The notes: a model not told the origin generated them from the sequence alone. Shown: positions 33,975-42,822, counted from the stretch's first letter. The stretch: 64,000 bases of DNA from JACMLX01 sp031411975 (GCA_031411975.1 JANOCB010000054.1:62001-126000), one strand, 5' to 3'. A program made the numbers and translations.

Positions 33975-34430
33975 TCAGGGAACCTCCGCGCCGACCAGCA
34001 GCTCCATGAACTCCTCCGCCGATCCCGCCTCGTTCAGCGCGTCGCGCACGGACTCGTGCCGCAGGATGCGCGAAATGCGGCCAAGGGCACGCACATGTGC
34101 GCCGGCGGCCTGCGCCGGCCCGAGGAGCAGGAAAAACAAGGTCACCGGCCTCCCATCGAGCGCATCGAAGTCGATCGGTTCCGGTGCCAGTCCCGCCGTC
34201 AGAATGATCGTGTCCACGTCGCTCGTGCGGCCATGCGGAATCGCGATGCCGACGCCGATACCCGTGCTCAGCAACGCCTCGCGGTCGAGTACCGCCGTCA
34301 CCGTACGCGCACGCGCGGCCGCATCCGCAGCGGGCATCGCCAGCTCGACGAGCTCACGCAGCACCTCGTCCTTGGAACGGCTCGTGAGCGGAACCTTCAC
34401 GCGCTCCAGCGTCAGCAGATCGGACAGCAA
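33975..34430 (-). CDS. PTS EIIA domain protein, PtsN-like
   Basis: 151 residues if translation starts at TTG 34430, which gives the family N-terminus LLSDLLTLERVKVPL. The open frame extends to 34517 with other GTG/TTG options and no clear ribosome site, so the start is uncertain. The phosphorylatable His lies in LLSTGIGVGIAIPHGR. The rest (TVTLFFLLLGPAQAAGAHVR and LGRISRILRHESVRDAL) is typical of the nitrogen/fructose EIIA fold. No EI, HPr, EIIB/C or rpoN gene is in this window, so a regulatory phosphorelay role is more likely than sugar transport. It is divergent from rlmN. Confidence 0.82.
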   Translation of the reverse strand: MLSDLLTLERVKVPLTSRSKDEVLRELVELAMPAADAAARARTVTAVLDREALLSTGIGVGIAIPHGRTSDVDTIILTAGLAPEPIDFDALDGRPVTLFFLLLGPAQAAGAHVRALGRISRILRHESVRDALNEAGSAEEFMELLVGAEVP

Positions 34431-34596
34431 TGTTGGCAGGTGTCGGGGAAACCATGAATCTAGCCGCCCCCGCGCGACCGGGGTAGCGCGGAATGGGGTC
34501 AACACCTTGTCAGACAAGCGGTTGGGCGGTGTGCAGCGATGGCGAATCCGACAGGGGCGGCCTCCGGCGAGCCACTGACCGGGTTAGGTTTCGACG

Positions 34597-35658
34597 GTGA
34601 CGACGCCTCCGATCAACCTCCTCGACCTCGCTCCGGCGGACGCCCGTGACGTCCTCCGGTCGGCACTCGCGGAACTCGGCGAGCCATCGTATCGGGCCGA
34701 TCAGGTCCTGCGACGGCTCTGGGTGAACCCGGCGCCCGGATTCGACGCCATGTCCGAGTTGCCCGTGACCCTGCGCGCGGCGCTGGCGGAGCGGTTCGTG
34801 ATGCCCCGGCTGACGCTGGCCGTGCGGCAGGCCTCCACCGACGGGACGGAGAAGTTTCTCTTCACCCTGGCCGACGGACAGTCGATCGAGACGGTCGCCA
34901 TCCCTGACGGCGACCGGATGACCTTCTGCATCTCGTCCCAGGCCGGGTGCGCGCTGGCGTGCAAGTTCTGCGCGACGGGCGTGATGGGCTTCCAGCGCAA
35001 CCTCGCCGTCCACGAGATCGCCGGACAGGTCCGCGAACTCGCGCTGCTCGATCCGCCGGTGCGTGCCACCAACATCGTGTTCATGGGCATGGGCGAGCCG
35101 CTGATGAACTGGAAGGCCGTCAGCCCGACCCTCACGATTCTCAATTCGCCGGACGCCTTCGGCATCGGTGCGCGACACATCACCGTCAGTACCGTCGGCG
35201 TGTTGCCCGGCGTCGTCGCACTGGGTGAACGTCCCGAGCAGTTCCGGCTCGCGATCTCGATTCATGCGCCGAACGACGAGTTGCGTCAGCAGCTCATGCC
35301 GGTGAACACCAAGTACCCGTTGGCCGACGTGATCGCGGCAGCGGCCGCATTCGATCGCCGCGTGACGTTCGAGTACGTGATGCTCGGTGGTGTGAACGAC
35401 CGGAAAGTGCATGCGGCAGAACTCGCGCAACTCGCCCGCGCCTGCAAGGCGTTCGTGAACCTGATTCCGCTGCATCCCGGCGGGGGGCTCGGATTCGATC
35501 CCACGCCCCGCGACGACATCCGACATTTCGCCGACTGGATTCGCGATGCCGGCGTCGAGGTCGCGATCCGTCGCAGCCGCGGGCTCGACATCAGCGCGGC
35601 CTGCGGGCAGTTGCGCGTCGAGAAGATCGGACGACGGCGCGAGCTCACGGCGTCCTGA
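34597..35658 (+). CDS. rlmN: Dual-specificity 23S rRNA/tRNA adenine-C2 methyltransferase RlmN
   Basis: 353 residues from a GTG. This radical-SAM enzyme methylates A2503 of 23S rRNA and A37 of some tRNAs. The iron-sulfur cluster motif CxxxCxxC is CALACKFC (C118, C122, C125), preceded by IPDGDRMTFCISSQAG. Further family segments are IVFMGMGEPLMNWKAV and HITVSTVGVLPGV, and the catalytic C-terminal Cys is in SRGLDISAACGQL (C336). Length is normal. It starts divergently from the EIIA gene and ends only 7 bp from the convergent LytR_C gene, with no room for a terminator between. Confidence 0.96.
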   Translation: MTTPPINLLDLAPADARDVLRSALAELGEPSYRADQVLRRLWVNPAPGFDAMSELPVTLRAALAERFVMPRLTLAVRQASTDGTEKFLFTLADGQSIETVAIPDGDRMTFCISSQAGCALACKFCATGVMGFQRNLAVHEIAGQVRELALLDPPVRATNIVFMGMGEPLMNWKAVSPTLTILNSPDAFGIGARHITVSTVGVLPGVVALGERPEQFRLAISIHAPNDELRQQLMPVNTKYPLADVIAAAAAFDRRVTFEYVMLGGVNDRKVHAAELAQLARACKAFVNLIPLHPGGGLGFDPTPRDDIRHFADWIRDAGVEVAIRRSRGLDISAACGQLRVEKIGRRRELTAS

Positions 35659-35665
35659 CGTCGGG

Positions 35666-36100
35666 TTACGGGTGAAACGCTTCTCTGGGTGGCCTGTAGT
35701 TGCTGCCCAGCTTCACCGTGAGGTCGAGCCCCCGGTCCAGTGAGTCCTTGCCGCGTTCCACGTTCGCCCCACCCAGGACGCGCGCGAGACGGTCGGCCGC
35801 CTCGGGCTTGTCGGTGTAATCGACGATCAGCGTTTCGCTGCGACGCCCCTTCGGATCGTTGCCCCAGCCGACGACATCGAATCCACGATCCCGCAGCAGG
35901 AACGTCGCACGCCGCGCGAGGCCCGAGACACCACTCGAGTTGAGCACCTCGACCACGACACGCTGGCCAGCCGGCGCGCTGGTGGTGTCGCCGAGCAGGA
36001 CCTCTGGTCGACGGCCCACCATCCGGCGTGTCGTGTACACACCCGCGACGACGATGGCCACACTCGCCGCGATCACGATCAGCAGACGCTGCCGGTTCAT
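35666..36100 (-). CDS. LytR C-terminal-domain membrane protein
   Basis: 144 residues from ATG 36100, which overlaps the yqeK stop as ATGA. One N-terminal membrane helix (RLLIVIAASVAIVVAGVYTT) is followed by an extracytoplasmic LytR_C domain: VVVEVLNSSGVSGLARRATF, LLRDRGFDVVGWGNDP, and TLIVDYTDKPEAADRLARVL. The domain commonly appears alone or after LytR-CpsA-Psr proteins, and its role is unknown, possibly in the cell envelope. It ends the trp-fol-pan-yqeK run. yqeK with LytR_C is a recurring neighbourhood in other bacteria, usually together with rsfS, which is not seen here. Confidence 0.83.
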   Translation of the reverse strand: MNRQRLLIVIAASVAIVVAGVYTTRRMVGRRPEVLLGDTTSAPAGQRVVVEVLNSSGVSGLARRATFLLRDRGFDVVGWGNDPKGRRSETLIVDYTDKPEAADRLARVLGGANVERGKDSLDRGLDLTVKLGSNYRPPREAFHP

Positions 36101-36648
36101 CGCACGGCGTTCCACATGGCGACGGTCTCCGGGTGCAACCCCTTGCCTTCACGGAGCGACCATTCGAGGCGCACCTTCACCACCTGCCGGAACACACCGT
36201 TGAAGTCACCGGGCACCATCTGCGCCAGCCAGGCACGCTCCGACGTCATGAACTTGCGGCCAGGTTCGAGAAAGTCCGCCATGAACAGGGCCTGCCCCGT
36301 CCGCGACCAGTCGGGCGTGCCAAGCGTGTGCCAGCGGATGGCCTCCAGCACGTCACGGCGTGATTCGCCAAGCGACTCGAGTCGGACTGCTGCTGCCGGT
36401 CCGTGCAGAATCGCCACCGGTGCCGTGTCGTCGAGCGACAATTCGCGGAGCACCGGTTCCTCGGCATCGCGCAACGCATCATGCCAGCGACCGGCGTCAT
36501 GCCACGCCGCACGTTCGCTGGCACTGATCTCCATGATGCCGGCCCACTGGTCGAGCAGGGCGGTCACACGGGCGATGTGTTCGCGGCGTCGGGGCGACGC
36601 GACGGCCCAGCCGGGGAGGTCGGGTTCCACGCGGGAGGACGGTGTCAT
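36097..36648 (-). CDS. yqeK: YqeK-like HD-domain hydrolase (symmetrical Ap4A hydrolase)
   Basis: 183 residues. HD-superfamily metal ligands appear in the YqeK order: His in PRRREHIARVTALLDQW, HD in GRWHDALRD, His in VAILHGPAAAVRLESLG, His in EAIRWHTLGTPDWS, and Asp in QALFMADFLEPGRKF. YqeK enzymes cleave diadenosine tetraphosphate symmetrically to two ADP during stress. The protein is slightly divergent from Firmicute YqeK, but the ILHGP, HT.G and AD..EP signatures all match. It overlaps both panC and the LytR_C gene by 4 bp. Confidence 0.85.
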   Translation of the reverse strand: MTPSSRVEPDLPGWAVASPRRREHIARVTALLDQWAGIMEISASERAAWHDAGRWHDALRDAEEPVLRELSLDDTAPVAILHGPAAAVRLESLGESRRDVLEAIRWHTLGTPDWSRTGQALFMADFLEPGRKFMTSERAWLAQMVPGDFNGVFRQVVKVRLEWSLREGKGLHPETVAMWNAVR

Positions 36649-37508
36649 GACAGCACAGGAAGTGGATCGCCAAGCCGATGATTGTCGAGCAGGCGCGTTG
36701 CGCCGACGCGCGCCGCGACGATGACGTAGTCGCCGTCGGACGCCGTCGTGACGGGGGCAAGATGCACCGGGTCGACGACGCTGAGGTAGTCACTGCGAAC
36801 ACCGTCCCCGGTGCGGAGGCGTGCATCGCCGGCCGCGATCAGTGCGGCAGTGTCACGTTCGCCGGTGGCGAAGCGACCTTCGATCGTCACGAGTGCCTGC
36901 GACAGCGCACGCGCGGCTCGCCGGGCGTCGGCATCGAGGAAACGGTTGCGGCTCGACAGTGCCAGCCCGTCCGCTTCGCGGATGATCGGGGCGATGTCGA
37001 GCGTCACGGGAATGTCGAGATCCCGCACGAGCGCGCGAATCAGCGTGGCCTGTTGCAGATCCTTCTGTCCGAACACCGCCACGTCAGGCTGCACCAGGTT
37101 GAGCAGCTTGGTGACGACCGTGAGCACGCCGGCAAAATGTCCGGGACGGATCGCCCCTTCCCACCGATCCGCGATCGACTCGGGCACCACACTGATCACC
37201 CGTGTGCCGGGGTACATGACGGCAACGTCCGGCACGAACGCGACCATCACCCCGCGCGCTGCGGCGGCCGTGAGGTCAGCGTCCTCGGTGCGCGGGTACG
37301 CCGCGAGGTCTTCCGTCGGCGCGAACTGCAGCGGGTTGACGAAGATGCTCAGCACCACGCACGCACACTGTGCCCGTGCGCGCTCGATCAAAGAGAGATG
37401 GCCGTCATGCAGCGCGCCCATCGTCGGGACGAAGCCGATACGTTCGCCGCGTCCACGTGCCGCGCGCACCGCCGCGCGAAGCGAGGCGACATCCCGGACG
37501 ACCTCCAT
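36645..37508 (-). CDS. panC: Pantothenate synthetase
   Basis: 287 residues. It joins pantoate and beta-alanine with ATP hydrolysis to AMP in the cytoplasm. Signature segments are IGFVPTMGALHDGHLSLIER (HIGH-type ATP site), VVLSIFVNPLQFAPTEDLAA, VVTKLLNLVQPDVAVFGQKD and ADGLALSSRNRFLDADARRA (KMSKS-type SSRN). Size is normal. It follows panB with a one-base overlap and overlaps yqeK by 4 bp. No panD is seen in the window. Confidence 0.96.
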   Translation of the reverse strand: MEVVRDVASLRAAVRAARGRGERIGFVPTMGALHDGHLSLIERARAQCACVVLSIFVNPLQFAPTEDLAAYPRTEDADLTAAAARGVMVAFVPDVAVMYPGTRVISVVPESIADRWEGAIRPGHFAGVLTVVTKLLNLVQPDVAVFGQKDLQQATLIRALVRDLDIPVTLDIAPIIREADGLALSSRNRFLDADARRAARALSQALVTIEGRFATGERDTAALIAAGDARLRTGDGVRSDYLSVVDPVHLAPVTTASDGDYVIVAARVGATRLLDNHRLGDPLPVLS

Positions 37509-38356
37509 CAGCGGAAGCTCGTGCTGTCGTCGGGATACCGGCCGGCACGGACATCGTCGGCGTAGGCGCTGACGGCGGATTTCACCGTGCCGGCGACGTC
37601 GGCGTAGCGGCGCAGGAACTTCGGCGCAAAGCCCTCGTTGAGGCCGATGAGATCGGGGAGGACGAGAATCTGTCCGTCACACCCGGCACCGGCGCCGATG
37701 CCGATGGCCGGTATGCGCAGCGACGAGGCGATGGTCCGCGACAGTTCGGCCGGCATCAGCTCGAGCACCGTGGCAAAACAGCCGGCCTGCTCCAGTGCAA
37801 GCGCATCGGCCTGCAGCCGTTCCGCGACGGGCATGTCACGCCCCTGCACCCGCGCGCCGCTGAGCGCCGTGTCACTCTGTGGCGTGAAGCCGATGTGTCC
37901 CATCACAGGGATGCCCGCGTCGACGCAGGCGCGCACGGCGGCCAGTGAGGAGTGCCCCGCCCCTTCGAGCTTCACGGCGGTTGCATTGGTCTCGGCCAGC
38001 GCACGCCCCGCATTCCGCACCGCGTCGGCAGCCGTGACCTGATACGTCATCCACGGCATGTCGAAGATCAGCATCGCCCGGCGCACACCGCGTCGCACGG
38101 CAGCACAGTGCCAGATCATCTGGTCGAGTGTCACCTGCTTCGTGGACTCGAGGCCAGCGATGACCATGCCAAGCGAATCACCGACCAGCACCATGTCGAC
38201 ACCGGCGGCGTCGACGAGCCGGCCGAAGAGGACGTCGTAGGCCGTGGTGGCCACGATCTTGTCGCCCGCGTCCTTCTTCGCCTGCAGGTCCCGGATCGTG
38301 ACCGGCTTGCTGGCGGAGTCAGGGGGCGGCGTCATGCTCGCGCTCATCGTGTTCAT
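37508..38356 (-). CDS. panB: 3-methyl-2-oxobutanoate hydroxymethyltransferase (ketopantoate synthase)
   Basis: 282 residues from ATG 38356; in-frame ATGs at 38347 and 38335 are alternatives because the first residues are low complexity. It transfers a hydroxymethyl group from methylene-THF to ketoisovalerate. Key segments are IVATTAYDVLFGRLVDAAGV, MVLVGDSLGMVIAGLESTKQ (metal-binding Asp), IFDMPWMTY, AVKLEGAGHS, and PVMGHIGFTPQSDTALSG. Mg2+ and substrate residues look complete. It needs a folate cofactor, and folK and folB are the genes just upstream in the same run. Confidence 0.96.
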   Translation of the reverse strand: MNTMSASMTPPPDSASKPVTIRDLQAKKDAGDKIVATTAYDVLFGRLVDAAGVDMVLVGDSLGMVIAGLESTKQVTLDQMIWHCAAVRRGVRRAMLIFDMPWMTYQVTAADAVRNAGRALAETNATAVKLEGAGHSSLAAVRACVDAGIPVMGHIGFTPQSDTALSGARVQGRDMPVAERLQADALALEQAGCFATVLELMPAELSRTIASSLRIPAIGIGAGAGCDGQILVLPDLIGLNEGFAPKFLRRYADVAGTVKSAVSAYADDVRAGRYPDDSTSFR

Positions 38357-38387
38357 GCCTGCGGTTGGAGTGCGGTCTCGCGGAAGG

Positions 38388-38870
38388 TCATGCAGTGAGC
38401 CGTGCGGTATCCATACCGGCATGCACCTGTGCGGCCGCGATGGCGTCAGCCGCCGCATCGACGCCCAGCAACTCGGCGAGTTCCCGCTGCCAGAAATCGC
38501 GGTCCGTCAGGCCAGGGTGCGGCACGAGCAATTCGGTGCTGGTCACCGTCAGGCCATCGGCCCAGACGATGTCGAGATCGAGGGTCCGCGGCCCCTTCGC
38601 GGTTGTGCGCACGCGGCCGTGCTGCGTTTCGATGGATTGCAACGCCGACAGCAACACCTCGAGCGCCAGCGACGTTTCCAGCAGCACCATCTGATTCAGG
38701 AAGCGAGGCTGCGGTGGGCCGATCGGCGCGGTGTCGTCGATGCGCGACGCGGCCAGCACGCGCACCCCGTCGATGCCCGCGACCGCGGCGAGGCCCGCAC
38801 CGAGCATTTCGTGGCGATCCGGCGTGTTGGAGCCCAGGGCAACAGCCGTGCGCACCGTCGTGTCGCTCAT
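38388..38870 (-). CDS. folK: 6-hydroxymethyl-7,8-dihydropterin pyrophosphokinase (HPPK)
   Basis: 160 residues. It transfers pyrophosphate from ATP to the pterin, a step of folate synthesis. The family start ALGSNTPDRHEMLGAGL is present, as are DDTAPIGPPQPRFLNQMVLL and the diagnostic GPRTLDLDIVWADG holding the two Mg-binding aspartates, then LLVPHPGLTDRDFW. Size is typical. Its ATG overlaps the folB stop by 4 bp. Confidence 0.95.
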   Translation of the reverse strand: MSDTTVRTAVALGSNTPDRHEMLGAGLAAVAGIDGVRVLAASRIDDTAPIGPPQPRFLNQMVLLETSLALEVLLSALQSIETQHGRVRTTAKGPRTLDLDIVWADGLTVTSTELLVPHPGLTDRDFWQRELAELLGVDAAADAIAAAQVHAGMDTARLTA

Positions 38871-39223
38871 GCGCAGACCCCATCGTGCACCACGACTTCC
38901 GCATGGTCGAGTGGGCCCGCCAGCGCGACGTTCGGTTTCCGCACGGCGGCACGCGCGCCCATCACTGCGGGCTGCAGCATCGCACCCACGACGATCTGAT
39001 GCGCAATCGTTTCGAGGTAGAGCAATGGCGGCCGCTGCAGCACCTCGGACACGATCGTGTGCAGGACGCGGTAATCGATGGCCAGCGCGCCGTCAGCTGC
39101 AGGGGTGGCCCAGACCGTCAGATCGATCTCCAGTGGCTGCGGCAGTTCACCCTCGTGGGGCAGGATGCCCACGAGGACGTGGAATCGCATGTTGCGCAGC
39201 GTGATCTGGACGGTACTCGACAT
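38867..39223 (-). CDS. folB: Dihydroneopterin aldolase
   Basis: 118 residues. It cleaves dihydroneopterin to hydroxymethyl-dihydropterin and glycolaldehyde, one step before FolK. The T-fold pattern is visible: ITLRNMRFHVLVGILPHEGE, then LPQPLEIDLTVWATP, the catalytic-region LDYxxL equivalent IDYRVLHTIVSEVL, LLYLETIAHQIVVGAML and a late VAVRKPNVALAGPLDHAEVVV-like stretch. It lies 75 bp after trpA, the largest gap in this minus-strand run, with no terminator seen, so transcription probably continues from trp. Confidence 0.9.
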   Translation of the reverse strand: MSSTVQITLRNMRFHVLVGILPHEGELPQPLEIDLTVWATPAADGALAIDYRVLHTIVSEVLQRPPLLYLETIAHQIVVGAMLQPAVMGARAAVRKPNVALAGPLDHAEVVVHDGVCA

Positions 39224-39298
39224 GTCGGGCGCTGTGAGACGGTGACTTCGGCCCGCGGAAGATACCCGGTTCCTGCTCCGACGGGCACGGCGCCGCGG

Positions 39299-40093
39299 TC
39301 AGACGACGGCGCCGTCCAGCCCCGCGCGGAGGCTCCGTACGAGCGCCAGCGCCGCTTCGACCGAGGTGTCGGCCAGCTTCACCACCGCGCTGCCGACGAC
39401 CACGCCATCGGCCATCTCCCCGACCAGCGCCGCCTGATCCGGGGTGCTGATGCCGAACCCCACACAGATGGGCAGGGTGGTCGCACTGCGCAGCCGCGCC
39501 ACGGTTTCCGGCAGATCGCCTGCAATCGAGTCCGTTGCCCCCGTCACGCCGAGCCGGCTGATCAGATACACGAATCCGCTGCCATTGCGCCCGATCTCCG
39601 CCATGCGGCCCGCTGGCGTGGTGGGTGCGACGAGGCGCACGTACGCCAGGGGTGACGTGCCCAGCCACGCCTCGCGCTCCGGATCCGCACCGACCGGAAG
39701 GTCCGTGATGAGAATGCCCGAGACACCAGCATCCGCCGCGCGCTGCAGCGCATCGGGACCGGCGTTCAGCACGGGATTCAGATAGCTGAAAAGTACCACT
39801 GGGATACTCAATCCCGCGTCGCGTACCATCTGCAGTGCACCCGCGTAGTTCATTCCGTGCTCGAGTGCGATCTGCGAACTGCGCTGGATCACGGGACCAT
39901 CGGCGAGCGGATCGGAGAACGGTACGCCCAGCTCCACGCAATCCGCCCCCGCCGTCTCCAGCCCCTTCAGGAGCTCCAGCGAGCGCGCACGATCGGGATG
40001 CCCCGCCGTGATGTAGACGACGAGCGCCTTGCGACCCGAGGCCTGCAGTGCCTGCATGTGCTGCGTCAGCTGGGCCGCGGTGCCGATGCTCAC
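39299..40093 (-). CDS. trpA: Tryptophan synthase alpha chain
   Basis: 264 residues from GTG 40093, whose GTGA overlaps the trpB stop; the longer frame upstream is only trpB in another phase. It cleaves indole-3-glycerol phosphate to indole and G3P. Catalytic Glu and Asp are in DCVELGVPFSDPLADGP, followed by GMNYAGALQMVRDAG, ILITDLPVGADPERE and the phosphate site VCVGFGIST-like sequence with DGVVVGSAVV. It should form the usual alpha2beta2 complex with TrpB. Confidence 0.96.
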   Translation of the reverse strand: MSIGTAAQLTQHMQALQASGRKALVVYITAGHPDRARSLELLKGLETAGADCVELGVPFSDPLADGPVIQRSSQIALEHGMNYAGALQMVRDAGLSIPVVLFSYLNPVLNAGPDALQRAADAGVSGILITDLPVGADPEREAWLGTSPLAYVRLVAPTTPAGRMAEIGRNGSGFVYLISRLGVTGATDSIAGDLPETVARLRSATTLPICVGFGISTPDQAALVGEMADGVVVGSAVVKLADTSVEAALALVRSLRAGLDGAVV

Positions 40094-41295
40094 GCGACCT
40101 CCGGAATCGGATGCTGCATCATCGTGCCGACATCCTTGTCTCCGCGACCGGACACGCAGAGCAGGATCGGCTCGTCCGCTGCCCACCGCCCCTTGTTGTC
40201 CACGATCCATGCAACGCCGTGCGCCGTCTCGAGTGCGGGAATGATGCCCTCGAGGCGACTGAGCAACGCGACACCGCGCAGTGCGCTGTCGTCGGTGACG
40301 GCCACGTACTCGGCGCGGCCCGTGGTCTTCATGTACGCGTGCTCGGGACCGACACCGGGATAGTCGAGCCCCGCGCTGATGCTGTGCGCCGGGTGCACCT
40401 GTCCGTTCTCGTCCTGCAGCAGCAGCGACAGCGAGCCATGCAGCACGCCGGGTGTGCCGGAACTCAGCGTGGCCGAATGGCGTCCGGTCAGTACCCCCTC
40501 ACCTGCGGCTTCCACGCCGACCAGTTCGACGTCGGCGTCAGGCACGAATGCGTGGAAGATGCCCATGGCGTTCGAACCGCCACCCACACAGGCCACGACG
40601 GTCTTCGGCAGGCGACCGGCGATGCGCACCATCTGTTCGCGCGCCTCCTTGCCGATGCAGGCATGGAAGTCGCGGACCATGCGCGGATACGGCGCCGGAC
40701 CGACCACGCTGCCGATGATGTAGTGGCTGCTGTCGACGTTGGTGACCCAGTCGCGGATCGCCTCGCTGGTGGCATCCTTGAGTGTGCGTGTGCCGCCGGT
40801 GACCGGCACCACGGTGGCGCCCAGCAGCTGCATGCGAAAGACGTTCAGGCTCTGCCGATGTGTGTCTTCCTCACCCATGTAGACGACACATTCCAGGCCG
40901 AACTTCGCACACACCGTCGCCGTGGCCACACCATGCTGGCCCGCCCCCGTCTCCGCAATGATCCGCTTCTTGCCCATGCGGATCGCCAGCAGCACCTGCG
41001 CCAGCGCATTGTTGATCTTGTGGGCACCGGTGTGACAGAGATCCTCGCGCTTCAGCCACACCGGAGCGCCGACCCGTTCGGAGAGGCGCGGCGCAAATCC
41101 GAGCGGCGTGGCCCGGCCGACGAAACTCTCCAGCAAGCCGTTCAGCTCCGCCTGATAGCCTGCGTCGGTCTTGATGGCCTCGTAGGCGGCGGTCAGTTCG
41201 TCGAGCGCCGGGATCAGCGTCTCCGGGACGTAGCGACCACCGAAGGGACCGAATCGATCGCTCGGCATGGTCGCGGGCTCCTGCATCGTTGCCAT
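40090..41295 (-). CDS. trpB: Tryptophan synthase beta chain
   Basis: 401 residues, PLP-dependent, joins indole and serine. Begins near FGPFGGRYVPETLIPAL. The PLP lysine is in KREDLCHTGAHKINNALAQ, the carboxylate site is RIIAETGAGQHGVATAT, and the phosphate loop is ACVGGGSNAMGIFHAF. SAGLDYPGVGPEHAYM is also conserved. It is the TrpB1 type that pairs with TrpA. It abuts trpF with no spacer and overlaps trpA by 4 bp. Confidence 0.97.
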   Translation of the reverse strand: MATMQEPATMPSDRFGPFGGRYVPETLIPALDELTAAYEAIKTDAGYQAELNGLLESFVGRATPLGFAPRLSERVGAPVWLKREDLCHTGAHKINNALAQVLLAIRMGKKRIIAETGAGQHGVATATVCAKFGLECVVYMGEEDTHRQSLNVFRMQLLGATVVPVTGGTRTLKDATSEAIRDWVTNVDSSHYIIGSVVGPAPYPRMVRDFHACIGKEAREQMVRIAGRLPKTVVACVGGGSNAMGIFHAFVPDADVELVGVEAAGEGVLTGRHSATLSSGTPGVLHGSLSLLLQDENGQVHPAHSISAGLDYPGVGPEHAYMKTTGRAEYVAVTDDSALRGVALLSRLEGIIPALETAHGVAWIVDNKGRWAADEPILLCVSGRGDKDVGTMMQHPIPEVA

Positions 41296-41988
41296 TCACT
41301 GCACTCCTGCGAGGGACAACTGCTCATCGTCCCCGCGTTCGCCGCGGGCGGCGGCAATGAACCGTCGCACACGGGCGTGATCCTTGATTCCGGGCGACTG
41401 TTCGACACCCGACGACACATCCACGACGTCCGGCGACAGCAGCCGGCTTCCGATTGCGACGTTCTCCGGCGTCAGGCCGCCGGCCAGCACCAGCAACGCG
41501 CTGGCATCGCTGGCCGACCGGACGGCGGCGAGCGGTGCCTGCAGTGCCTTCCAGTCGATCACTTTCCCCGTACCTCCCAGTGCCCCCGCGACAAAGGCAT
41601 CGAGGACGACGCCGTCGGCCACGGTGAAGAGTGCCGTTGCCCGTTCTGCATCGAACGCGTCGGACGGCACCCGCAGCACCGCCCAGATGCCTCCCGGCCA
41701 GCGCTCGCGCAGATCGAGCACCATGCGCGGTGACGGATCGCCATGCAATTGCACGATGTCGGCGCCCGCCGCCATTGCCGAGCGAACGATATCGTCGACC
41801 GGCTCGTGCCCGACCACGACCACGCGAATCGCGGTACCGCCCTGCTCAAAGACGGAGCGGGCGCCACTCGGCGAGACGAGTCGTGGCCCACCGGCCAGAA
41901 TCGCGCCGACGTACCGCGCGCCGGCCGCACTCGCGGCTGCGGCGTCTTCGGGCCGTTTCAGCCCACAGATCTTGACCGCCGGAGCCAC
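41296..41988 (-). CDS. trpF: Phosphoribosylanthranilate isomerase
   Basis: 230 residues from a GTG. It performs the Amadori rearrangement of PRA to CdRP. The catalytic Cys is in VKICGLKRPEDAAAASAAGA near the N-terminus. Others: DIVQLHGDPSPRMV, the phosphate-binding LGGTGKVIDWKAL, LVLAGGLTPENV and the catalytic Asp with DVSSGVEQSPGIKDHARV. Length is normal for a single-domain TrpF. Three bases separate it from trpC. Confidence 0.95.
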   Translation of the reverse strand: MAPAVKICGLKRPEDAAAASAAGARYVGAILAGGPRLVSPSGARSVFEQGGTAIRVVVVGHEPVDDIVRSAMAAGADIVQLHGDPSPRMVLDLRERWPGGIWAVLRVPSDAFDAERATALFTVADGVVLDAFVAGALGGTGKVIDWKALQAPLAAVRSASDASALLVLAGGLTPENVAIGSRLLSPDVVDVSSGVEQSPGIKDHARVRRFIAAARGERGDDEQLSLAGVQ

Positions 41989-41991
41989 GGA

Positions 41992-42822
41992 TCAGGCTTG
42001 CCGACGCTGTCGCTCGATCCCGGTCAGCGCCGCGACGGCGTCCATTGGTGTGGGGGATGCCGAGATCGCGGAACCGACCAGCACCGCATCGGCACCGAAA
42101 CTCGCCGCACGTTCCACATCAGCGCGCGAGCTGACACCGCTTTCATAGATCGCGATGTGCGTCACCGGAATCATTGGGAGCAGGCGTTCGCTGGTGGATG
42201 GGTCGATCTCGAGGGTCTCGAGATTCCGGTTGTTCACTCCGATCAGCAGCGCGCCGCCGTCGAGTGCGTCGCGGAGCTCGTCTTCGTCGCGGACTTCGAC
42301 CAGTGGCTCGATCCCCAGCATCCGCGCGGTGAAGATGAGTTCCTCGAGCGAATCGCTGGGGAGTGCCCTGGCGATCAGCAACGCCGCCGATGCACCGGCG
42401 CGTCGCGCCTCGACGAGCTGAATCGCATCGGTGATGAAGTCCTTGCGAATGCACGGGCCAATGCCGAGTGCCGCGGCGACCACCAGATCCTCGAGCGCGC
42501 CACCGAACTCCAGCGGTTCGGTGAGAATCGAGAGCGCCGCCGCCCCGCCACTGGCGTAGGCGCGCACCTGCGGCGCGGCATCGAGGGCGGTGTTGATCGC
42601 TCCCCGGGATGGGGAACTGCGCTTCAGTTCTGCAATGACCGCGACGTCGCCATGTGCGCTGATCGCACGGAGGATGTCGGGCGGCGTCGGCATATCGAGC
42701 GCCTCGGCCACCTGCACCGCGTACGGCCTCGAGGCCCGCGCCTGATTTGCCCGGGCGGCACTTGCCGAGCTCAACCGACCGAGAGGGCCGGCGGGCGATG
42801 TCCATGGACGAGCCACTTGCAT
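41992..42822 (-). CDS. trpC: Indole-3-glycerol phosphate synthase
   Basis: 276 residues from ATG 42822. It closes the indole ring from CdRP. Catalytic Lys in VAVIAELKRSSPSRGAI, then LSILTEPLEFGGALEDL, ACIRKDFITD-type GPCIRKDFITDAIQ, ALLIARALPSD, LVEVRDEDELRDAL, ALLIGVNNRNLETLEID and YESGVSSRADVE are all family blocks. The first about 15 residues do not resemble other TrpC proteins, so the true start may lie slightly inside. It is the first gene of the trpCFBA-fol-pan run and faces lexA across a 107-bp divergent region. Confidence 0.94.
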   Translation of the reverse strand: MQVARPWTSPAGPLGRLSSASAARANQARASRPYAVQVAEALDMPTPPDILRAISAHGDVAVIAELKRSSPSRGAINTALDAAPQVRAYASGGAAALSILTEPLEFGGALEDLVVAAALGIGPCIRKDFITDAIQLVEARRAGASAALLIARALPSDSLEELIFTARMLGIEPLVEVRDEDELRDALDGGALLIGVNNRNLETLEIDPSTSERLLPMIPVTHIAIYESGVSSRADVERAASFGADAVLVGSAISASPTPMDAVAALTGIERQRRQA

